DNA of 64,000 nucleotides, taken from Acorus gramineus (Eukaryota; Streptophyta; Magnoliopsida; Acorales; Acoraceae). Position 1 is the first letter of the stretch. Every line of letters begins with the position of its first letter. A model generated the notes under the pieces. It did no database searches and was not told the DNA's origin. It worked only from the letters and a program-made list of their open reading frames with translations. Location: contig CM060855.1 in the NCBI GenBank assembly GCA_030737835.1, forward strand, positions 248,001 to 312,000, written 5' to 3'. Shown here one piece after another: positions 45,661-56,989 of this stretch. The position numbers and the translations under genes are program-made.

Positions 45661-46689
45661 ACAGAAAAATATATGTGTACATATATAGAAACTATGATCA
45701 CAAATATAATACAAATAGACAATGATTATGAATTACCTGATCTGCTGTGAGGAGGTGGAATTGTTTAGAGCAGCAGACGAGGGGGCTTTTGTCATTAGCC
45801 CTCCCCCATCGAAAAAATCTTGGAACTTTTCCATACGCTGACGGATTCCGTAATCGGGTGTGCTCGTAGAACCACACCTGCAACAACATTTTTCATATTA
45901 AATGGATAACATGTATATAATAATATAAAAAATTAAAATCAAATAGGGTAAGCATACCATCAAGGCAGCCGTGCATCCACCGATTCATCCTAGGCTAACC
46001 CCTTCCCCGATATCTCGGTGTCTTATTCTTTCGGCAAACAGTCTCAAGTCCTCTATTATCATCTGATGGACAACAGATGCCCATGAGAATTCTCAAGTTG
46101 CATCCAAGTCTTCCAAGTATCGGGCAAGATTATTAGGGCACGCATACCCCTTGTTGGGTAGTAGAGATGTAGCACACATGAGAATGATAAGGACCCTCAA
46201 AAAATCCTGCTTGTCCTCCTCCTCATTCGAAGGGTGGAGCTGAATAAGTTTCGCTCTAACATCCTTTTGGTGCAGATGCTTGTCCGAAAAATGCTTCTGG
46301 AGGAGGCGAATGTCGGATATCTTCTTGCTTTGTAAATCCAATGCTTTTCCATAGAATGGTAGGCCCGTTATGAGTGCCACCTCCTCCTTCGTGAGCATAT
46401 GACACCACCGAAGATGAATCTGTCATCTAACTCGAAGCACCGACAGATCTTTTCCACCAATTGTCCCTCACAATGAATTTCAGGCATTTCTAGGAAATGA
46501 AAAAAAGGAGTCTTTCCCAGGAGAAGCATATGGTCTGCGCTGGGTTTGACCTCAGCCAACGTATCCCTAAAATACTTTATATAGCATCGGTGATTTACCT
46601 CCTCTGCATAAGACGTATGGGAATCACATAAGTACAAAAAAATAATGACCAATCATAAATGAATTACACAAACAACTAGTCAAAACACT

Positions 46690-47440
46690 AATCAAATGAC
46701 TACAAACATAGAATAAACATAAACATAGACTACAAACATAATACACATAGCAGAACTAGTGACAATGGGCCAGAGAGATGACTTCATCTATACTTCACAA
46801 GAACTTAAACATAAACTATATACATAAATGCTCTATCAGTCACAGAATATAAACAATAATTTACAGCAATTAAACAGTACTCTACAGAATGTAAAATATA
46901 AGTTACATCACACAGACATACCAAATGCTAATATGAGAACCATCCACGATGAACAATTCATTTATGTAAATCAGATCAATGAGTATAAAAACAAGGAATT
47001 TAACTATAGCATCAATTTTTACAACTTCAAAAACATGAATAAACTATAGCATCAGTTTTTACTAAATTAGGAATGGTAAGTACACATAGAATAAACATAA
47101 ACACATAGCATAAACATAGACTACAAACATAAGACACATAGCAGCACCAGTCATAATGGCCTACAGACATAACTTCATCTATACTATCATGAACTTAAAC
47201 ATGGAATATATACATTAAGTACTGCATTTAAACTATACTTTACAGAATTTAAATTATAAGTTACAGCATAGAGACATACCATTTACAAGATGAGACCATC
47301 TATGATGAACAATTCGTCCAGGTATATCAAACTGATGAGTATAAATACAAGGAACTTAACTACAACATCACAAACATAAATAAACTATATTATCAGTTTT
47401 TACTAAAATTAGGGACATACAATAAACATAAATATAGTCC
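46690..47440. repeat. Large direct duplication, unit about 350-390 bp, plus a partial third copy
   Basis: Matching blocks in the same order: AAACATAGACTACAAACATA (about 46721 and 47111), 'CTTCATCTATACT' (about 46783 and 47170), AGAGACATACCA-like, GATGAACAATTC (about 46948 and 47303) and ATCAGTTTTTACTAAA (about 47050 and 47391). A third start at about 47423 breaks off. It lies in the first intron of the MULE protease gene. Confidence 0.75.
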
Positions 47441-48249
47441 ACAAACATAATGATCATACACCAATCACAATGGTCTAGAGGCATAACTTCAACCATCAAG
47501 AACATGTCCATTTCTGTGAGGATTCACAACACAACTAGTCCAAATACACAACCAACCAATCCATTTACAATGACCACCACGAACAGTCCACTTACATATA
47601 AACTACAATTACATATCAGTATACACCATTAACAGAAAATATATAAACCAGTTACAAATGTGATAAATACCAGTAGAATATCATTTCATTCATATACAGA
47701 ACAATTTCACACCGTCGATGGAGTTGAAGTAACAATTTACAGATATAAGATATGGAAATACAACAAAACACATCAGAACTTGCATACCTGCTCTTGGATT
47801 GACAGACTTCTTCTTCTCTGATGCTACTTTGTGTGATTCAACCATGGTTTTATGGTTTGGAGAATGGGTTAGGGTTCGGCTAGGGTTAGGGTTTGAGTAC
47901 TACTAGGGTTAGGGTAAGGATCGTGGCTAGAGAAGAGGGTTTTGGCGAAGGAGTTTGTGTGAGAGTGACGGGAGAGAGTAGCGGTTGCCGGGAGACGAAG
48001 AAGGTCACGAGATTCTCCAGGTTTGCAGCTAAGTGATAATGTGGGGCGACTGTCGAAAATCGGTGAGAGAGACAGGGTCACTGGTGAGAGAGAGAGGTTA
48101 AACGGTTTCGCAAGGATCACCGGAGGCTGAGAAATCGTCGCAAGCGAGAGGGATTCGAGGGGGGAGAAGTTGGTGCGATTTTTGGGGAGATGAATTCATG
48201 GGCGGGAGTTTAGGCATCAGGGGTAATATGGGTAGGGAAATGTGAGTTG

Positions 48250-48372
48250 ACAAGGGTGAGGGGTATTAAAAAAATTCAACAGTTCTGTAGGGGTACAGAA
48301 AAAATTCTGAGAAGTCAAGGGGTATAGAAAAAATATGTCGTTGGGTCGAGGGGTATTCGGACAATTCCCCCA
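48250..48372 (-). repeat. Right terminal inverted repeat of the MULE
   Basis: GGGTCGAGGGGTATTCGGAC followed by AATTCCCCC mirrors the left end. Upstream 'GGGGTA...AAAAAATT' repeats echo the left arm. Confidence 0.75.
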
Positions 48373-48380
48373 AAATAAAA

Positions 48381-48779
48381 GTATAATAAAAGCAATTATT
48401 TGATGACCTGGTCACAATTGATCCACTCTGTTAATTTTGGTGTTTTCACTCATCATTGGACTTGTACTCACACCTGTGTTTTAGATGGAAGTATCTCTTT
48501 TTCTTTTTCACTGTGTGAAAGAGGAAGATAAATATTTATTAACACATATAAAAAAAATTCACAATTAATTATAAAATCATTTAATTTTCATCTATCCCAT
48601 TATATAACTATTTTATAAACAGCAAAACTATTAATGAAATAGATGGGGATAAGATACTCCCAAATGCGATATTTATACAAATTTTTTTTTTTTTTTTTAT
48701 TCCTAAATGCACAAAAGAGTTATGTTACACTCAATATTTTACAGTTCCAGTGTTGTCATATATACTTCAATAGCCCCCC
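48381..48779. other. Intergenic, nothing recognised
   Basis: AT-rich flank of the MULE with a T run at 48681-48698. No ORF or RNA gene was identified. Confidence 0.4.
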
Positions 48780-48970
48780 TCACTCACTATAACGAGAAAT
48801 ATATCTCGTTGAAAATTTTTCACATTTTTTTATAAATGATATCAATTAATTGAAATATATAATTCACATTTTATAAAAGTGCATGCTTAGTTAGATGAGA
48901 TATATGATTTTTAAAAACACAAAAATTTGGGTGAATTGTATTTTAGAATGTAAATGGACTAAATGTAACA
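48780..48970 (+). repeat. MITE family A, copy 3 (diverged)
   Basis: ATATATCTCGTTGAAAATTT and GATGAGATATATGATTTTTA correspond to blocks in the other copies. Ends uncertain. Confidence 0.4.
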
Positions 48971-49303
48971 TTTTTCTACACAAAAACGCAAACATACAAA
49001 ATATTATATATAATGAATAATAAAGAATGATAAAAGGAAAATGAGAAAGCCAAGCACACGTGTGTGTTGGACATGAGCATTCATTAGCTAGAAGTGTCCA
49101 AGCAATAGTGACTGGAAAACAGCTTGACTGCTTGAATTGGAAGACTTGGTGATCTTGTAAGATGAGGCAGAGGTGGGAAGGGGACCCTAATAGAGGCCTC
49201 TTTGTCCTTTTTTGGGTCATTGATAGACCTCGCTCATCATGTGTGGTCCTGGAACATAGTTCTGAAAACATGCTAAAAAACAGAAAAGAAAAGAAAAGAA
49301 AGA

Positions 49304-49575
49304 AGATAATGTTAGGTGTAGTTTCAATTACATCATTAAATGTAGTCTTTACATGTTTTAAAAATAATAAATCTCGTTTAATGGAAGTATAAGCTTTGAT
49401 GTGTATCGTTTCATTTCAAATTGAATTGATTCATTTTTAACGAAAAATTTTTAAAAATTAATGAAATGAATATTCACCTAAAGAGGTTTGTACATCGTTG
49501 GATAACTAACGAGGTATATAGGACTGCATTTGGGACTGTAAAAAAAATTGTGTCAAATAATACCCAAAAAAAAAA
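49304..49575 (+). repeat. MITE family A, copy 4
   Basis: Has the full block order: ATTAAATGTAGTCTTTACAT at the left, 'TTTCAAATTGAATTGATTCATTTTTAA' in the middle, then ACGAGGTATATAGGACTGCA and GGGACTGTAAA with an A run. The left block pairs as a diverged inverted repeat with the right block. Confidence 0.65.
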
Positions 49576-49929
49576 ACATAATGTAAACTTCCTGAAAACA
49601 AATAAGGTCCCCTTTGAAAATGGATTTGAGATTTAGTTTTTCCTAAAAAACTGGGTGGAAATCAAACTTGTAGGAAGCAACATTTCCACTGGTTTTGAAA
49701 CAGCTATAATTTTACTATTTTTAATTTCTTTAAAAAAATATCCGCAGCTTCAAATTAAGCTATAGTTTTTTTTTTTTTGTTTAGATGTGGTTTGGGGGAA
49801 ATTAGCTTCCTATAAACTCATAAGTTATCTAAACTCACATCCGAACATAAGTTCAATAGGATTATTTTCATAAATGGGAATGATTTTTTATTCTTCCATC
49901 ATCTGAATTAGTTCATATCAATTTGTAAG

Positions 49930-50640
49930 AATTCATATATGAAATGGTACATGTAGAAGGAAAATCCAGTGCAAGTTCTGGATATGACACATGTCCCTCG
50001 TATAAGGCCCAACGATCCCCTGATCTAGCTCAGTGCCCAGAGACCAAACTTGTTTCCCAAGGAAGATAGCTCGCACGATATTCCAAGAAGGGTACAAAGA
50101 CTAGACTAGTCACGGCACAAGGTGTCCAAAGGCTAGTCATGAGTTCGATCCCCTTAGGGTAGTTCTACTAGGCATCCCCCGAGCAGGTTAGTTAGACCTT
50201 GACCTGAGCGATCAGGGCCCACTTTATCTAATACAACTGCTAAGGCCGGTGCACAGCCCAACAATTAGACTGGCGAATCCCATGTGGCTTGCCTGATATA
50301 GCGTCACGTGGCCACATTTTGTAACCAATGATCCAATTCTACATCTTTCCTAACACGTTAAATCAGAGGACAGTTATGGGGAGCTTTATCGTCCTTCCCA
50401 ATAAATAGAGGGAGAAAGGGAGAGAGAAAGTAGGCAATCTTAATCAACCAGACCATTGAGACATTCATTGAAACCCTAATTTCCTACTGACTTAAGCGTC
50501 GGAGTCCTCTTAGCTGGAGCCACACTAGTATCAAGAGGTTTCTAAGTGCAGATTAAGTCGCCTGATAATCAACGAAGGAGCTCCGCCGCACTTCTATTGG
50601 TTGGGTGGATCATACCCCTTCAGTATTGATTCATGCGAAT
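49930..50640 (+). mobile_element. Probable solo LTR of a Ty3/gypsy element
   Basis: An LTR-like promoter and leader are visible: CCAATAAATAGAGGGAGAAA as a TATA-type box at about 50398, then GAAACCCTAATTTCCTACTG and ACTTAAGCGTCGGAGTCC (about 50491-50508), a phrase typical of plant gypsy LTR leaders. It is much richer in GC than its surroundings. No primer-binding site, gag or second LTR is seen nearby, so it is most likely a solo LTR. Borders are approximate. Confidence 0.55.
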
Positions 50641-51699
50641 TCATAGTGTCAATTCTTACTTATTCATATTACTTGGTGCTAATTGGTACCAATTTACCGG
50701 GTTAATCTTATTATTCAATAATCATTATTATTTTCAAAATATTTTTTTCTTGAGATATTATTTTCTTCAACACAACATGAAACGAATTAATCAAAAGAAC
50801 AAACCATTCAAATCATGTTTCCCATATCACCTTTGTTTTAGGATTCGAACATGTACATTGGTACACACACTGAAGAGATTGATTCTAGTCAGTGTTGGAT
50901 TCCATCAATTGTTAATCTCCAATGTGTGACTTGAATTGTCATTATACTTAAACATGTGAGGTGCCACATATTATTTTTTATTAGGAACTGATAAAAAATG
51001 ATAAGATCCAACAGATCACATCCCGGTCTTTTTTTGGAAATTGATAAAAAAAAATGATGAGATCCAACGGATCCCATCCCCACTGTGAGACAAATGTTAA
51101 TCTTCCTCTACACCCATTTTTTTTATATATATAAACAAATTCTGCACTTGAAGATGTTGGTGATGACGATGTGATTAGAACCGAGATTCAATCGAATAGA
51201 ACCCTTCCAGTCGCATCTCTAGGATAACTCGAAGCAAAATTCCATTTGCACCGACGATGGTGAACAGAATACTGATAAAGAACCCAAATGAACCAATACA
51301 CTAGTATTAAGTTCTATAGAAACCCAATACTTGAACAAACTTTAGGAAATAAGAGAAAGTCTTTGATGATTTCAAAGTAGTTTGAATTGTTGGAATCCAT
51401 GCCTACTCATAAACATTGGAACACCCTTTCAAGGCACATGCCATGTGATGCATCCCTTCCAAGATCTTCACATAACACCACATCATTCATAAAGCAAACA
51501 ATACTTCATACACACTACACTTTATATAGTGCACAAGATTTTTCTTTTTTTTCAATGTGGGACTAAAAACCCAACATACAAACTTACAAGACAAATAAAA
51601 TGCATATTGAAAATCACTAACAGAAGATATATGCAACAAAATATTTCTAATTTAGATTTTTTTTAGAGGAATAAAAAACACAATAAGATCTGCTATTTG
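50641..51699. other. Intergenic, nothing firm recognised
   Basis: Contains a near-duplicate GATGAGATCCAACGGATC / GATAAGATCCAACAGATC pair at about 50998-51075. No supported gene. Confidence 0.35.
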
Positions 51700-51870
51700 G
51701 TCTCTTTTTTTTTTTTAAGTGGTAACACTCAGCCATCAATTGAGTTCATTACGAAAATGGATCAGTACATGTCTGAATTGTCTAAATTGGAGGTGAGAGG
51801 AATAGAGAGGAAATAGATAACATTACACAAAATAACACAATACTTGGGATGGGGTCTACCAATTAGAGTC
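51700..51870 (-). mobile_element. Antisense LINE 3'-end fragment
   Basis: A T tract, then AAGTGGTAACACTCAGCCAT and 'GAGTTCATTACGAAAATGG', the mirror of plus-strand LINE tails (for example 53330-53404). Only the 3' end is present. Confidence 0.45.
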
Positions 51871-52127
51871 CAAAAATCATTATTGTAAAAAGATCTAACA
51901 AGTTAAATTAGATTCACCATAATATAAAATTCACACTCAAAGAATACAAAATACCACCAGCCCATGTGCAGCTCAAGATCTAAACCCAACCCAGACATTA
52001 ATTATTATGGGTTAGGTCAGGATAGATTTCACCAACATGGAACCCAAACTCGTCCCAATAAAATCAAGTCAGATCTATTTATAAATAAAATATGTTTCAT
52101 TGTCATCCATGCTTATAATTTACTTAG

Positions 52128-52361
52128 TTAACCTAAATTCTCTCTTTTAGAGGCAAGAGAGTTTGCCACCCTTTTGAGGTGAGCAACCCCATACAAAGTG
52201 TGGTCATCATTCCATGGACCACCCCCATCTCTTTCAATTCCTTGTCTCTGATACTTTTGAGTCCAAGCTTTATAAAACAGTCCACATGACTGCATGAGGT
52301 GCTTGTCTGTGCTTGCACAGGTGCATTTATAAAGTAGTAGTTCATTGAACCTCCATTTCAT
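52128..52361 (-). CDS. Orphan ORF of 77 codons, unrecognised
   Basis: MKWRFNELLLYKCTCASTDK begins a Cys-containing reading frame ending at 52128. I recognise no family. There is no clear splice context or promoter. It may be an exon relic or chance. Confidence 0.15.
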   Translation of the reverse strand: MKWRFNELLLYKCTCASTDKHLMQSCGLFYKAWTQKYQRQGIERDGGGPWNDDHTLYGVAHLKRVANSLASKRENLG

Positions 52362-52966
52362 TCCTACACCATGTTAGAGAGAAATAAAAGGCGAAGAACA
52401 TGAAGAAAGTAAAAGAAAGAGAGTTCACTCTAAATAATTTCATACTCCCAAGATAAAAGTGCACCTCTTCAATAATTTAGTATACACTCCCTAGCAGGGT
52501 ATATTAACATATTTGGTGAAATTTTGAGTTCTCTAACATTTTCCTCTAATCATTTAGAAACAAGTTTTAGAACTTTTCACTCATAAATCAACTTTTGAAA
52601 TTAACTTTTTAAAAGTAATACTTTTATTAGATTTTTTAAAAAAAGCTATTTTTTATTATTGAAAGTCATTTTTTACTTTTTTTTTTTTAAAACGTGGAAC
52701 TACCAAGGCACTTGAAAACAAGTTTTGACTAAATATGATTACTGCTGAAGCAGAATATCTAACCCATTTCCAAACGCTACTTTTAAAAATGAGAATCCTC
52801 ATCAGATTTCTTTTTTATTTTTGAAAACATGAATCACTGCTCCTTTCAGGAACCCATGCGATGCATGTACTGTTCATGACCTGCATTGTTTTCTTTTCCT
52901 TGTCCATTGAGGGTTCTTGAACTGGGAAGTCATCCTCAACTATGGTCTACTATCTATCTATCCATC

Positions 52967-53008
52967 TGTGTGTGCATGTGTGTGCGTGTGTGTGTGTGTG
53001 TGTGTGTT
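52967..53008 (+). repeat. (TG)n microsatellite, interrupted
   Basis: About 20 units with GCATG and GCG interruptions. Lies just upstream of a LINE tail. Confidence 0.9.
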
Positions 53009-53039
53009 ATTTATAACATTTAATACATAGAATATTAAT

Positions 53040-53404
53040 TGATTTGGACAGAACCATCAACCAACATTGAAGGAACAACTGAAGGGTTTTGATAACAGTG
53101 GGAAAGGAAGAGGACAGGAAGGATGTCCCCAGTTCTCTAACTGCATTGGGTCTACAAAGGAGGTTGGAGACAAAGAGGTGCTAAATTTAAAAGCAAAGCA
53201 TGAAGCACTACTCATAGGTGTCTGCCGTCCAATGCCCTGGTTAAATACCTCTTCTAACCAGGATATGGATGGCGGGGCTGGGCTTTCTTTCTAAATTTAA
53301 TTTTCCTTTCTCTATGTCTTCTCATCTCCTTTAGAATTGCACTTCAAAATTAGTAATAAAATCGTAGTAGCTATTTCTATCTTTCTTCAACAAAAAAAAA
53401 AAAA
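53040..53404 (+). mobile_element. LINE 3'-end fragment with poly(A)
   Basis: The end, AAAATCGTAGTAGCTATTTC then TATCTTTCTTCAAC and an A run of about 16, parallels the LINE at 13539-14366 (GAAATCGTGGTAGCATTG then CTACCTTTCTC and an A run). Little coding sequence remains. Confidence 0.55.
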
Positions 53405-54589
53405 AAGGAAAAATGAACCACTACACATATATGTATTTCTAAGGCATCCAAACAGCACCTAAGTAAAGCTGGCATGAGTAAGTCTCACTTAAACAACATT
53501 TTAATAGTGGTATAGTGATCTCTAGTAGTAGTATAGTGACTGATATAAATCATGATATAAAGTTGAAATGATATTCTAATATCATTTAATAACAGAACCG
53601 TTGGGGATATCTTTATTATTTGAAATATTCATTCTTTTATCTTTAAAAAATAGTGGTTTAACTATTACATTACCTTTATATAAAATATTAGTAAAAAGTA
53701 TGTGCATCATTCACCCCTCTCCTCTCCTTTATATTATCACAAATTTCATTAATGGATAAAATTGATATAGGTTACCAAAGATAAGAGTTAATAACAAGAC
53801 TATCTAATTAAGTTTTCAAAGATAAAATGGGTGTTAAAAACATTACAGTCCAAAATGAGAATTCCACCTTCTTTTGTAGATTCCATGTGAATGGTTTTTT
53901 TTTTTTTTAATGTCTAAGAAAGAGCATAGAAAGATTTCAAACGTCATTTTTGACTGAGGATTCTAACAGAAAGAGAATGAAAATAAACACCAAACTAATC
54001 CGACCAAGAAAAAAAAAAAAACAATGTAGCTCACTAAGAGGCCAGCTTTACTTGTCCCCTTCAATGACCACACATTTCCAGCTACCCAACAGTAACATGA
54101 GGTGTTGCTGCCCACTGTGGTACACCAACACCTCATCTTTCTCATTCTATCCACAATCTTGCATTTTAATAATTGCCAATAAACACCTACATTTTCAGTC
54201 AAAGACTAAAAAATACACCACTGAGAACTATTGTTTTCTTGTTTTGGGAGTCTTAATTAAGGGTATTCAGAAGACTTATTTGTCAATTCTACACCAGTAG
54301 AACTTTTGCATTCCCATTAGCTCTTTAATAAACGAGGCAAGTTGCGGCTCCAATAATTTTTATAGATAGTCATTTAGAAAAATAAATTCTAAAAAAATTT
54401 AAAAAACTATTTTTATCATGTATTTACCAAAAATAAAAAAATTTCTTTTGAAAATAAAACAGCAATTTACATTAATAAAAAAAAAGGAAAATGATATTTC
54501 CAACTCCCATTGCAGCCCTTGCAGTCCACACCGGTTTTTTTTTTTTTTTTAATCATGCTCTCTCATTGAAGTGCATGCATGCAGCTATA
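53405..54589. other. Intergenic AT-rich DNA, nothing recognised
   Basis: ORFs at 53950-54300 (+) and 53963-54202 (-) overlap and show no family resemblance. No RNA gene was identified. Confidence 0.35.
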
Positions 54590-54960
54590 TGAAATGAAGT
54601 ATACACTGAAATACATTAATATGTTTTTTTTTCGCATTGAAAAAATGACAAAATTTTTTGCATCATACACTATGATAAAACTTCGTAGACTAAGATATCG
54701 CAGTATATATTACATTATCATAATGCATGGGACTGCAAAATAGACTGAATGTATGACATGGTGGGGTCACCTGGTGAGCTGGGTTATCATGATAATAGTT
54801 TAAATAATTGACCCCATCACAATGCATCGCCCATGAAACAAGCGTTGATATACTAAGATCATTTTGCAACCCCATCTGCAGCTCTATACGCTATGATAAA
54901 GCAGTGTATGGGCTCTATCACAGTGTATAGGACAGCAATTTTTTTTCATATTTTTGAAAA
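54590..54960. repeat. Repeat family B, longer copy with internal inverted motifs
   Basis: CATACACTATGATAAAACTT and GACTGCAAAATAGACTGAAT correspond to 36752 and 36829. Later CTATACGCTATGATAAAGCA and GGGCTCTATCACAGTGTATA are roughly inverted to each other, suggesting a MITE. Confidence 0.5.
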
Positions 54961-55015
54961 AAAAATACACTGACATATCTCAGTACATTTTTCAATTCGT
55001 ATAACATGTTCTTCA

Positions 55016-55335
55016 ACGCAAGTGTATATTTTAAAAAAAATGTTACATACAGTTCGTTTTACCGTTCAAAATACAATCATATATTTTCATTTTTTTAAAA
55101 AAATAAATAAATATCATCTAATAAATTAAATATAAATATGTTTTAATAAAAAATGTACATTGCTCCATTTCGAACTGAATAAACCTATTTTTTGTAATTA
55201 TAAGAAAAACTTTAATAAAATATATACACCATCCAACAATATATATGTTTTACTCAATTTTTAACAAGGCATATAGAACTGCATTTTGAACTGTAAAAAA
55301 AAATTGAGTATAACAACACCTATATTTTAATTTAA
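55016..55335 (+). repeat. MITE family A, copy 5, with visible TIRs
   Basis: The left block ACCGTTCAAAATACAATCAT and the right block, inverted as ACAGTTCAAAATGCAGTTCT, form a TIR of about 30 bp. The middle contains CCATTTCGAACTGAATAAAC. This copy shows the family structure best. Confidence 0.65.
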
Positions 55336-55489
55336 AAAAAGTGTAAACTGCATAAGGGCTACAAAAGGGGTTAAAAATCATTTTCCTTGATAAATATTAC
55401 ATTCCTCCCAACACTTTGCTAGAGGTGGTTGCAAACAAAGATGCAGTCAACATCCACACCTACAAATAGTTTCTGGTCCAAAGCTTTTA

Positions 55490-55518
55490 AATAATAATAA
55501 TAATAATAATAATAATAA
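55490..55518 (+). repeat. (AAT)n microsatellite
   Basis: About nine uninterrupted units. Confidence 0.9.
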
Positions 55519-56989
55519 ACTGATTTAAAATGTTGGGAATCATCTATACAAGATCCCCTTTTTTCTCAGTCCTCAAAATATTGTTATGTTTTTTTCTTTC
55601 ATCAGTGATCAAGAAATAGCAGCTCCATTTCAAGTCTCCTGGAGGATTTTTTTTTTTTTCATCCCATCCCACTTCCATTCAATTTTATCTGTTAATCTAC
55701 TCTTACCACAATCTTTGACATCCTAACATAATATGTGACTCCTGCCCAAATCAAAGTTAGTAAAATAAGGGTTAGAGGGGGTTAGGGTTCTCCATTGCTT
55801 TTTTGGATCTGTTGTTAGCATGGGGTGACAATCAACAAATGTGAAGCAGATGTAAAAATCAATGAATAAGAGGAAAGAAAATGGAGTTCAAGTGCATGTA
55901 GGGATAGCCTATGTTAAGTTGAGCTGGTGATTTTCTTGTTAAACTCTTTGAAAAAAACACAGGAATGCAACACTGATCAACTATGATTTTTCTATTTGAT
56001 GATGCTATTATTGGAAATCAAGGACTGGTAATCCGAGAATATATTACACATTCGGAACATATGACATTATTAGACTATGACAAGAATTTCTATGCAAAGT
56101 AAAAAAGGAGAACTTGTTTTCATTCTCCCCCAGTATGTTTTGAGGGGAATAACTGCTACCCTGAGAACACTTGGCCTCTATCACTTGTTTTCTTAAGATT
56201 GGGCTGTCTACCAAAATAATTATTTTAATTATTCAAAAAATTAATTAGTTAACAAACTAGTTAACATTTGAATGATGCTTTCAAATTTCTTTGTCAATCC
56301 AGAATAGAAGAAGGCAAACTAAATAATCTGTGGAGAATAGCATATTTAAAGAAGAAATATCGAAAAAATTGAAAGATGTCATGGCATCTTCAAAAGAAAA
56401 TGCTCCAACATTATTTCAAATGACATTTCTTCGTCAGGGAACTGACCATTAAAAATGATGTTTTTTTTTTCTCGTTTGAATAAAAAACGTCATTTGTAAC
56501 AACACATTCAGATAAAACAATTACAGAACAAATGTCATGTGGTGTAGCTGAGTGGTTAACTTCTCCTGCAAGCATTCTTTTTCACATCTTAGAAGAAGAA
56601 TAAAAGGAGGAGATGAAATCAATCTGTTGAAATAAAACCAAAGAAAATAAACATTGAAGCTATAAAAAAGTCTATCTAGTGACTCATGATTAGATTGGAA
56701 ATCATAACTCTATTTGGAATATATCCAAAGTTCAACATGTCACCACTTGAAGTGGACTCCACATCAAAGGGGCGGATCTGCCTGAGATCAAAAAGATTGC
56801 TAGTGTGTTTTACTAGCCCATAATGGTTTAAAACTCCATTGAGCAAATGCTTCAACTCTCAACATGTAAGGGTTTTCCATACCAATGGAAAAAAAGAATC
56901 CTAACAATGCTCAGAAAATCTGCATGGATAATTTTCTTCTATACTCAATAAGATACATGGAGTAAAAAAATTGTATATTACCAGCTCGG
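55519..56989. other. GrpE 3' flank, nothing recognised
   Basis: No supported gene. A tRNA A-box-like GGTGTAGCTGAGTGGTTAAC at about 56541 lacks a B box, so it is at most a SINE scrap. Confidence 0.35.

Larger units (their letters stand above)
42790..47845 (-). pseudogene. DUF1985 / Ulp1-type (C48) cysteine protease gene carried by the MULE
   Basis: Minus strand, discontinuous exons. Exon 1 (47845-47788) is MVESHKVASEKKKSVNPRA with a GT donor. The next exon from about 46602 carries a DUF1985-like region (YFRDTLAEVKPSADHMLLLG; then KEEVALITGLPFYGKALDL in a shifted frame, implying a 1-base indel near 46400). A further exon has RFFRWGRANDKSPL (about 45810). A coiled-coil-like basic stretch (about 44800-45150) and a Lys/Glu/Gly-rich acidic region (about 43975-44390) follow. 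The C48 domain comes last: NNNLHWHLVVLDF holds the catalytic His at 43237-43239; YNSL has Asn where Asp is usual; CSCAFFVIKY keeps the Cys at 42940-42942; the end is FDFTQQDMKRIRGK. Ulp1 enzymes cut SUMO. A frameshift, stops and the Asp-to-Asn change suggest loss of function. Confidence 0.75.
38939..48372. mobile_element. 9.4-kb Mutator-like element with transposase and DUF1985/Ulp1 protease genes
   Basis: The left end GGGGGAATTGGCGAAATACC (38939 on) and the inverted right end GGGGGAATTGTCCGAATACC match, and both continue with CCCT(G/C)GACCCA. An 8-bp direct repeat, AAAATAAA, flanks it (38931-38938, 48373-48380). MULEs usually make 9-bp TSDs, and this motif is low-complexity, so it is weak support. 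Inside are a degenerate MULE transposase on the plus strand and a convergent Ulp1-like peptidase gene on the minus strand. Plant MULEs carrying Ulp1-like genes are known (Kaonashi type). Both genes carry inactivating changes, so this copy is probably immobile. Confidence 0.85.

Noticed and set aside
47870..47920. Telomere-like GGGTTAGGGTT repeats
   Set aside because: Irregular and short. They lie in the leader region of the MULE protease gene, where AAACCCTAA telo-boxes are common plant promoter motifs.
56535..56575. tRNA gene candidate (A-box-like sequence)
   Set aside because: No B box and no cloverleaf can be drawn.
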